The notes below the pieces were generated by a model. It saw only the letters and a list, made by a program, of their open reading frames with translations. It searched no databases and had not been told where the DNA came from. Shown piece by piece: positions 14,761 through 20,337 of a stretch of 20,337 bases of DNA (positions are counted from its first letter, which is position 1; every line of letters starts with the position of its first letter). The translations under genes and the position numbers were made by a program. The stretch comes from Rhodoferax sp. (lineage in GTDB: Bacteria; Pseudomonadota; Gammaproteobacteria; Burkholderiales; Burkholderiaceae_C), in NCBI GenBank assembly GCA_021731215.1, contig JAKFXU010000406.1, positions 1-20,337 of the forward strand. Reading direction: 5' to 3'.

Positions 14761-15933
14761 TCAGGCGTTGACGTCAAACAGGGCGGCGCCGCGCTTGACC
14801 ACACTGCGCGCGATCACGGTGCGGTGAATTTCCGAGGTGCCATCAAAAATGCGGTAAATGCGCGCATCGCGGTAGTAGCGCTCAATCGGCAGTTCCTTGC
14901 AAAAACCCATGCCGCCAAACACCTGAACCGCGCGGTCGGTAACGCGGCCCAGGGTCTCGGCGGCTTGCACCTTCACCATTGAAATCCAGTCACGCGCGTC
15001 CAGCCCCTGGTCGATCATCCAGGCTGCGTGCAACACCATCAGCCGGGCCGAGTTGATCTCGATCACGCTGTCAGCCAGCATCTGCTGCACCAACTGAAAG
15101 TCGGCAATCGGTTTGCCAAACTGCTTGCGTTGCGCGGCATAATCCACCATCAACTGCAGCACGTGGCTGGCCTTGCCGACCGCGCGCGCCCCGACCTGGG
15201 CCAGCCGCACCCGGCCCAACACGCCGAGCGCCTGCGCCAGGCCCTTGCCCTCGTCACCCAGCAGAGCCACTGGTTCCAGCAGCACATTGTCAAACCACAG
15301 TTCCAGGTGGCTGGTGCCGCGCAGGCCCATCATCTTCTGATCCTTGCCGAGCGTGAAGCCGGGCAGACCCTTGTCCACCAGGAACAGGGAAATTTCCTTT
15401 TTGCTGTCTTGCGTTCCGGTCAGGGCGGACACGATAAAAAAATCGGACACCTCGCCGTCGCTGATGAAATGCTTCGCTCCTGAAAGGCACCAGCCCTCTG
15501 GCGTCTTGACTGCGCGGGTGTTGATGCCGGCGGCGTCCGAGCCAGCGCCCGCTTCGGTGATGGCGATCGAGCAGACCCGCTCGCCGCGCACGGCAGGTGT
15601 CAGCCAGCGCTCAATTTGTGCCCCCTGGGCGGCCAGCAAGACCTCGTACACATTGCCAAAGGCGCGGCGGATCAGGATGTCGGTGGTGTGGCCGAACTGC
15701 TCTTCCAGCAGCATGGTGTCCAGTGCGCTCAAGCCCCCACCGCCGAATTGTTCCGGGATGTTCATTGCATACAGGCCCAGCGCCTTCGATTTTTCATGGA
15801 TGGCTTTGGCCTTGTCGGGCGCCAAAAAGCCTTGTTGCTCGACTTCATCTTCCAGGGGCTGCAGTTCCTCGGCGATGAAGCGGCGTACGGTCGCGATCAT
15901 CATTTTTTGCTCTTCAGCAAGTGCAAAGTTCAT
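14761..15933 (-). CDS. Acyl-CoA dehydrogenase family protein
   Basis: 390 residues, a standard FAD-dependent acyl-CoA dehydrogenase. Landmarks are GLYAMNIPEQFGGGGLS (53-69), the FAD/substrate segment AITEAGAGSDAAG (124-136), the helix with RKQFGKPIADFQ (269-280), and the C-terminal VFGGMGFCKELPIERYYRDAR. The position of the catalytic Glu in medium-chain-type enzymes (YEGT) is Asp here: IFDGTSEIHR, D364. The start at ATG 15933 has GGAG 9 nt upstream; the open frame continues 44 codons further but that extension is hydrophobic and unlike the family. It lies 162 bp downstream of the lyase gene on the same strand, so it may have its own promoter. It probably desaturates a CoA ester generated in the pathway. 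Confidence 0.93.
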   Translation of the reverse strand: MNFALAEEQKMMIATVRRFIAEELQPLEDEVEQQGFLAPDKAKAIHEKSKALGLYAMNIPEQFGGGGLSALDTMLLEEQFGHTTDILIRRAFGNVYEVLLAAQGAQIERWLTPAVRGERVCSIAITEAGAGSDAAGINTRAVKTPEGWCLSGAKHFISDGEVSDFFIVSALTGTQDSKKEISLFLVDKGLPGFTLGKDQKMMGLRGTSHLELWFDNVLLEPVALLGDEGKGLAQALGVLGRVRLAQVGARAVGKASHVLQLMVDYAAQRKQFGKPIADFQLVQQMLADSVIEINSARLMVLHAAWMIDQGLDARDWISMVKVQAAETLGRVTDRAVQVFGGMGFCKELPIERYYRDARIYRIFDGTSEIHRTVIARSVVKRGAALFDVNA

Positions 15934-16095
15934 TTTATTTCTCCAGATTGTTGATAAAACTGACGGTTGAGAAAGAAACGAACTCAGGCGCTGGAAAACC
16001 AGAAGGCTCCAAAAAAGTACTGCAAAAAAATGTCGGAATAGATGCGGGTGAGCATGAGCGTGCAAGGGTCCGGCGGGCGATGGAAAATATTTTTC

Positions 16096-17313
16096 TTATG
16101 TTGGTTGGTTAAGCAGCGCCAGGGCTTTGACTTGTCTGTGTGTCAATTCGGCCGCATGCTGGGCCAGAGCCGGGTTGAACCATTCATCAGCGACCTTGGC
16201 TGGCAGAGTCGCCCGCAGCGCGTCCAGGTTGGCCCGCATGCGCTGCGTATCCAGCTGCAGACCGGGCAGCGCCTGGGCCATGGCCTGCGCGGCACCATGC
16301 GCCGACATCAGCAGCGACGGCCATTCGGCCAGTTCAGCCTGCCAATTGCCCAGGGCGCGCTCGTGTTCCTGCGGCATCGCTGCCAGCAGGGCGGCGACCC
16401 GTTGCGGTGTGCGCTGGGCGGCGGCCAGCGCCACCATGCTGGCCAATTGCTTGCGTTGGTGCGGCATCGTTGTCGATGCGCCGCCACGTCCGGTCTCAAG
16501 TGGCTCGGCCAGTTCGCCCACTTCATACTGGCCCATCAGCGCAATGTCTTTGGCCATTTTCCCCAGGCTACCCACCAGCAGCCCCAGTTCACAACCCAGC
16601 GCGACCCATTCATCGCGCTGCGTATGCCAGGCCAGGGTGGGGGCTCGCAGCTTTAAATCGGTCGCCATCAGGGCCGTGATCTGCGGCCCCAAATCGTTGC
16701 CATTTTTCTTCATTTGAGCCAGCGTGCCCACAGCGCCCCCCAATTGCAGGCTCAAGGCGTTGCTGGCGCTGGTTTGCAGGCGTTGCCGGCTGCGCACCAG
16801 CGGCGCCGCCCAGCCGACACACTTCAGACCAAAGCTGGTGACCGACGCCGGTTGCATCAGCGTGCGTGCCAGTACTGGATCGGCCGCATGACGCCCGGCC
16901 AGTGCCAGCAGCGCAGCCACCGCCTTGTCGATATCGGCTTCAATCAGGATGAGCGCGTCGCGCGTGACCAAGGCCAGCGCGGTATCGATCACATCCTGGC
17001 TGCTGCTGCCCAAGCCGACAAAACCGGTGGCCTCTTTGTTGAAAAGGCCCACAGTTTCCTTGAGGCTGTCGATCAGCGGGATCGCGATGCTGCCGGCCCG
17101 AATGCTTTCGCGCACGATTTTGGGCGCATCAAATAATTCGATCTTGCAGGTGCCGATGATGGACTGGGCTGCCGCTTCCGGGATCAGGCCGACGCTGGCC
17201 TGCGCGCGTGCCAGGGCGGCCTCAAAACGCAGCATGGCTTCGATGAAATTGCGCTCACTCAAAGCTTCCAGAACTTCAGAGGTGGTTAAAAAACCTTCAA
17301 ATATGCTGCGCAT
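16096..17313 (-). CDS. 3-carboxy-cis,cis-muconate cycloisomerase-like lyase (PcaB-like, divergent)
   Basis: 405 residues of the fumarase/aspartase superfamily, closest in pattern to PcaB: EAMLRFEAALARAQASVGLIP (25-45), GSSSQDVIDTAL (102-113), then RTLMQPASVTSFGLK (150-164). PcaB lactonises carboxymuconate in the protocatechuate ortho route. The superfamily signature loop, usually GSSxMPxKxNP, reads GASTTMPHQRKQ (278-289): Lys becomes Gln286 and the Asn-Pro is lost. ATG 17313 was chosen because family homology begins there; a TTG at 17343 that overlaps the stop of the upstream TIM-barrel gene (TTGA) is an alternative adding 10 residues. It is third in the minus-strand operon. Cycloisomerase activity is doubtful given the altered loop. 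Confidence 0.85.
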   Translation of the reverse strand: MRSIFEGFLTTSEVLEALSERNFIEAMLRFEAALARAQASVGLIPEAAAQSIIGTCKIELFDAPKIVRESIRAGSIAIPLIDSLKETVGLFNKEATGFVGLGSSSQDVIDTALALVTRDALILIEADIDKAVAALLALAGRHAADPVLARTLMQPASVTSFGLKCVGWAAPLVRSRQRLQTSASNALSLQLGGAVGTLAQMKKNGNDLGPQITALMATDLKLRAPTLAWHTQRDEWVALGCELGLLVGSLGKMAKDIALMGQYEVGELAEPLETGRGGASTTMPHQRKQLASMVALAAAQRTPQRVAALLAAMPQEHERALGNWQAELAEWPSLLMSAHGAAQAMAQALPGLQLDTQRMRANLDALRATLPAKVADEWFNPALAQHAAELTHRQVKALALLNQPT

Positions 17314-17339
17314 GGGAGGGGCCGGATCTGATCGGTAAA

Positions 17340-18245
17340 TCAAGTAGCTGTTGAATGTTTCAAGCGGATCTGGTTGGGCAGCGGCACGGAGCGTTGCAAT
17401 ACGTTCTCACCCAGCCAAAGGGCTGCGCGCCGGGCGCGCTGGGCCACGCTGGGCAGGGGCATCTGCCGGTAGTCGTGATTGAACACTTGAAAACTGTAGT
17501 CACCGCGATAACCCAGGCCATGAAGCTGGGTCACCAATGCCGCGAGGGCGTCGCTGTGTTCCCCTTCCCCGGGGAAAACGCGAAAATGGTGGGCGCTGGC
17601 GATGCGCTCCTCGACCGAACTGGCCTCGGTCCACATGAAGTCGGCCAGTTGCACCAGAAACAATTTGTCGGGGTCGAGCATATCGAGCTCCTCAAGCGAG
17701 GTGGCTGCTGCGAACATTTGAGAGGAGTCAAGGCCCAAGCCCAGATTGGGCATGTCGGCCTGGCAAACCAGGTCCCAGGCCTGCGGGAATGCATGGATGG
17801 TGCGCCCCTGCGAGCAAGCTTCATAAGCGATTCGGATATTCATCGGGATCGCCAGCATCGCCAGTTTGCGCAGGTCCCTGGTCAGGGCAGGGGTTTCGCC
17901 ACTGGCTTGCTTGAGCGTCGATGAGCCAACCAGCAGCAGACGGCAATCGAGCGCCTGACACATCTCCAGCATCGATTTGGCAATGTCAATCTTGTAAGCG
18001 TGCAGGGGTCCTGACAAGCCTTCAAAATCGCGCAAGGTCTGAAAGCCGGTGACGCGCAAACCGCTGGCACGCACCGCCGCCACGGCCGCCTCCAGGCCGT
18101 CGGGGTGACCCACCAGGTCGGTGGCGGCCAGCATGATCTGGGTGAAACCGGCCTCCCGCACCGCCTTGAGCCGGGCTTCGAGGGGCCCCGCCAGCGAGAT
18201 CGAGTCCATCCCGAAATCGTCGATGTTTCCGCTGTAATGGCTCAT
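17340..18245 (-). CDS. Xylose-isomerase-like TIM barrel, dehydroshikimate-dehydratase-like
   Basis: 301 residues, similar to the N-terminal domain of QuiC1-type 3-dehydroshikimate dehydratases, with AWDLV, LFLVQLADF and FRVFPGEGE as the most telling segments. The family turns 3-dehydroshikimate into protocatechuate using a divalent metal. Of the expected ligand positions, E142 (AYEA), D173 (GLDSSQ) and Q199 (LVQLAD) are present. The fourth, normally Glu in a LEIFN motif, is Gln253 (FQVFN, codon CAA), and the His normally three residues after the Asp (DSFH) is Gln176. Function as a true dehydratase is therefore uncertain. The ATG at 18245 lies 5 nt after the HPPD-like stop with a weak ribosome-binding site, implying coupled translation. 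Confidence 0.85.
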   Translation of the reverse strand: MSHYSGNIDDFGMDSISLAGPLEARLKAVREAGFTQIMLAATDLVGHPDGLEAAVAAVRASGLRVTGFQTLRDFEGLSGPLHAYKIDIAKSMLEMCQALDCRLLLVGSSTLKQASGETPALTRDLRKLAMLAIPMNIRIAYEACSQGRTIHAFPQAWDLVCQADMPNLGLGLDSSQMFAAATSLEELDMLDPDKLFLVQLADFMWTEASSVEERIASAHHFRVFPGEGEHSDALAALVTQLHGLGYRGDYSFQVFNHDYRQMPLPSVAQRARRAALWLGENVLQRSVPLPNQIRLKHSTAT

Positions 18246-18250
18246 GGTGC

Positions 18251-19153
18251 TCAGCCGCGCTGGTTGTGAACGAGCTCAAAACTTACGCCGCCCATCCAGG
18301 TTTTGGTCAAGGCGCCGCGGCCCTCGGTGTGAACGCTGCCTGATTCGATAAACTCCGCGCCCCGCTGGCTAAGCTCGGCCACCGCTTGCAGCACGTCGGC
18401 GCAGCCCAGGCCGATGCGTTGCAGGCCCTCGTCATCTTCCACATCCAGCACGCCGGCTTCAGGCTCAATCAGTTGGATGTAAAAACGCGACGCCGCCGGG
18501 CACGGGCTGCGCAGGATGCGCCCCTTGGGCAGAATGCCAAAGCGCTGCTCGGCGGGCAGGTCGGTAAAGCCAAACAGCGCGCGGTAAAACTCGGTCCAGT
18601 CCTCGGTGCGGTCGTTGCCAATGTACTGAACGACGCCAAAAAAGTGCAGTCCGGCAATCGCGCTCGGATGCTGATCGACCGTGGGGATGGGGGTGAAATC
18701 CACGTCGTAAATGGAAAATTCCCGGTGCCGGTCGACGAAGTAGATGCGGCTGGTGCCCACGCCGTGGATGGCGGGAATATTCAACTCCATCACCTCCACC
18801 CGGGTCGGCACGGCCCAGGCGCCGTGATCGAGCGCGTGGCGGTAGGCGGCAGCGGCATCGCGCACGCGCAACGCGATCGCTGCCAGCACCGGCTTCTCGG
18901 TCAACACCCGTCCATTGGCGTGGGCATTGACGATCACATTGATGTCGCCCTGGCGGTACAACAAGACCTCACGCGAGCGATGACGCGCCACTGGCCGAAA
19001 GCCCATGATCTCCAGCACTTGACCTAGCGCTTGCGGTTTTGAGGTGGCGTACTCGATGAACTCCAGGCCTTCGAGACCCAGTGGATTGAGCCCTTGCGCG
19101 ATCTGTTCGCGGTCGGCGCCGCTGGTTTGGGTCAAATTAGGGGTTGCCAACAT
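18251..19153 (-). CDS. 4-hydroxyphenylpyruvate-dioxygenase-like VOC protein (QuiC1 C-terminal-domain type)
   Basis: 300 residues, shorter than true HPPD (~350). Two VOC modules are visible; the second contains AGLHFFGVVQYIGND (H170), EGLQRIGLGCADV and GGVSFELVHNQ (E293). In HPPD the iron is held by His, His and Glu; the middle His (IQHIAL-type motif) is Arg246 here, so dioxygenase chemistry is unlikely. A similar HPPD-like domain is fused to the C-terminus of QuiC1-type dehydroshikimate dehydratases, where it supports the dehydratase domain. Here it is a separate gene placed 5' of the TIM-barrel gene. The ATG at 19153 has GGAG 8 nt upstream. It starts 72 bp after the end of tctA. Confidence 0.83.
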   Translation of the reverse strand: MLATPNLTQTSGADREQIAQGLNPLGLEGLEFIEYATSKPQALGQVLEIMGFRPVARHRSREVLLYRQGDINVIVNAHANGRVLTEKPVLAAIALRVRDAAAAYRHALDHGAWAVPTRVEVMELNIPAIHGVGTSRIYFVDRHREFSIYDVDFTPIPTVDQHPSAIAGLHFFGVVQYIGNDRTEDWTEFYRALFGFTDLPAEQRFGILPKGRILRSPCPAASRFYIQLIEPEAGVLDVEDDEGLQRIGLGCADVLQAVAELSQRGAEFIESGSVHTEGRGALTKTWMGGVSFELVHNQRG

Positions 19154-19225
19154 GGTCTGTTCTCCGGATAAGGTTAAGCGACACAGGCCAACGCCTTCGA
19201 CTGCAATTTTGCACCACCCTTGGCC

Positions 19226-20337
19226 TCAAGCGCGCCCACGCCACCGTTGCCACCACCTGGTTTGGCTCACAATGGTGAAGGTCAGTGCCAGCAGGATGAT
19301 CAGGGACAGAGGCGAGGTGAAAAACTCGCCCGCGAACTGGCCCACCTTGCCTTCTGCGGAAATCATGGCTTGCCGATAGGACCGATCCATCAGCGGCCCC
19401 AGAATCATGCCCAGAATAACCGGACCGACTTGAAAGCCATACATTTTTAGAAAGTAGCCGATCACGCCAAAAGCCAGCATCCAGTACACATCGACCGGGT
19501 TGTTGTTGATGGCGTATGCCCCCACGGCCGACAACACCAGGATCAGCGGCAACAAAATCGGCTTGGGGGTCTCGACAATCTTGGCAAATAGCTTGATGCC
19601 GGTCAGGCCAAAAATCAGCAAGAAGCAGTTGGCCAGTGTCAAGGCACCGACCTGGAACCAGAACAGGTGCGGCGTTTCGATCATCAGCATCGGTCCGGGT
19701 TTGAGCCCGTGGATGTACATCGCACCAATGATCACGGCAGTCACGGCATCGCCTGGAATGCCCAGCGTCAGCATGGGAATATAGGCTCCCGGGACCGCTG
19801 CGTTGTTGGCCGACTCGGGCGCCACCAGGCCCTCGTAGGCGCCTTCGCCAAACGGCCGCGACGGGTTCTTGACGCTGCGTTTGGCGTGGTCATAGGCCAT
19901 CAGGGCGGCGATGTCGCCGCCGGCACCGGGCAAGGCTCCCACCACCACACCGATGGCCGATGTACGGCTTGCCAAGGGCAGGTATTTACGGACCAAACTC
20001 CAGGACGGAATGATCTTGCTGACATCCTGCTTGACAGCCTTGAGCTTCATTTCATGCAACTGCACCAGCACCTCGGCGACCCCAAAGAAGCCAATCATGG
20101 CCGCCACATACGATATCCCCGCCGTGAGCTGCAGGCTGCCAAAGGTAAAGCGCGACTCGGCCGTCATGGGGTCCAGGCCCACGGAACCAATCAGCACCCC
20201 CAGGGCGCCGGCGAAAATGCCCTTGGCCAGCGAGCCGCCCGACAGGCTGCCAACCAACAAAATACCCCAGATGGCCAGCATCAGGTAATCACGCGGCGCA
20301 AACTTGAGCGCCAGTTCCGACACCGCAGGCGCAGCAA
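19226..20337 (-). CDS. tctA: TctA, large membrane subunit of a tripartite tricarboxylate transporter (5' end outside window)
   Basis: About 370 C-terminal residues; the frame is open to the window edge, and full-length TctA is ~500. Diagnostic motifs are GALPGAGGDIAALMAYDHAKR (split here from ~residue 130) and ESANNAAVPGAYIPMLTLGIPGDAVTA, two glycine/proline-rich loops typical of TctA. The remaining sequence is a series of membrane helices ending in WWQRWRGRA. TctA works with TctB and a periplasmic TctC receptor to import carboxylates; those genes are not in the window. It is the first visible gene of the minus-strand operon with the HPPD-like, TIM-barrel and lyase genes, so its substrate is probably the compound they act on. 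Confidence 0.95.
   Translation of the reverse strand, partial: AAPAVSELALKFAPRDYLMLAIWGILLVGSLSGGSLAKGIFAGALGVLIGSVGLDPMTAESRFTFGSLQLTAGISYVAAMIGFFGVAEVLVQLHEMKLKAVKQDVSKIIPSWSLVRKYLPLASRTSAIGVVVGALPGAGGDIAALMAYDHAKRSVKNPSRPFGEGAYEGLVAPESANNAAVPGAYIPMLTLGIPGDAVTAVIIGAMYIHGLKPGPMLMIETPHLFWFQVGALTLANCFLLIFGLTGIKLFAKIVETPKPILLPLILVLSAVGAYAINNNPVDVYWMLAFGVIGYFLKMYGFQVGPVILGMILGPLMDRSYRQAMISAEGKVGQFAGEFFTSPLSLIILLALTFTIVSQTRWWQRWRGRA

Noticed and set aside
15978..15984. ACGAACT half-site of the TetR palindrome upstream of the acyl-CoA dehydrogenase
   Set aside because: The second half is absent and a 7-mer is expected a few times by chance in 20 kb.
15934..16065. 44-codon N-terminal extension of the acyl-CoA dehydrogenase
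   Set aside because: The extension is hydrophobic and unlike the cytoplasmic family, and the internal ATG at 15933 has a good ribosome-binding site and matches the family N-terminus.
1..20337. Search for CRISPR arrays, insertion sequences, tRNA/rRNA genes, phage or toxin-antitoxin modules
   Set aside because: No regularly spaced repeats, transposase motifs, RNA-gene signatures or defence-type proteins were recognised by eye.

Overview
The window is about 20.3 kb of GC-rich, gene-dense chromosome with 18 protein genes and one gene relic. The contents point to a betaproteobacterium of the Comamonadaceae type (Rhodoferax, Polaromonas or Variovorax-like). This is inferred from the gene style: tripartite tricarboxylate (TTT) and TRAP transporters, class III CoA-transferases and NahR/NodD-type LysR regulators packed together. 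No rRNA, tRNA, CRISPR array or insertion sequence was seen.

Layout. (1) 2-1159: the C-terminal half of ParC, a housekeeping gene, ending in an intrinsic terminator that lies inside the 3' end of the convergent LysR gene. (2) 1184-2125 (-): a LysR regulator, divergent from a + strand operon at 2258-6302 that encodes a ketopantoate-reductase-like protein, a VOC protein, a MaoC hydratase, a class III CoA-transferase and an AroE-type dehydrogenase. The divergent intergenic region holds a 32-bp inverted repeat next to a good promoter. (3) 6381-7058: a TetR regulator that looks leaderless, followed by a three-gene TRAP transporter (7158-10087). A perfect 14-bp palindrome lies between the -35 and -10 elements of the TRAP promoter. 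(4) 10209-13513: a Gfo/Idh/MocA oxidoreductase, a type II dehydroquinase-like protein, a second AroE-like dehydrogenase and an HMG-CoA-lyase-family protein, then a decayed acyl-CoA thioesterase gene and an AEC transporter. (5) Minus strand, 20337 down to 14761: TctA (partial), an HPPD-like protein, a dehydroshikimate-dehydratase-like TIM barrel, a carboxymuconate-cycloisomerase-like lyase and an acyl-CoA dehydrogenase.

Together this looks like an accessory catabolic island for an imported carboxylate that resembles a hydroaromatic acid such as quinate or shikimate. It carries six relatives of quinate/shikimate/protocatechuate-route proteins, CoA-dependent enzymes for ring-opened acids, and three different carboxylate transporter families.

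The notable point is that several of these relatives carry substitutions in positions that define their families. The second AroE lacks both carboxylate-binding serines. The dehydroquinase-like protein departs from its N-terminal signature. The TIM barrel has Gln where a Glu ligand is expected. The HPPD-like partner lacks one metal His. The lyase lacks the conserved Lys of its signature loop. The TIM barrel and HPPD-like domains, fused in QuiC1-type enzymes, are here separate genes in reversed order. My inference is that this is a parallel pathway for a non-canonical substrate rather than ordinary quinate degradation. The substrate cannot be determined from sequence alone.
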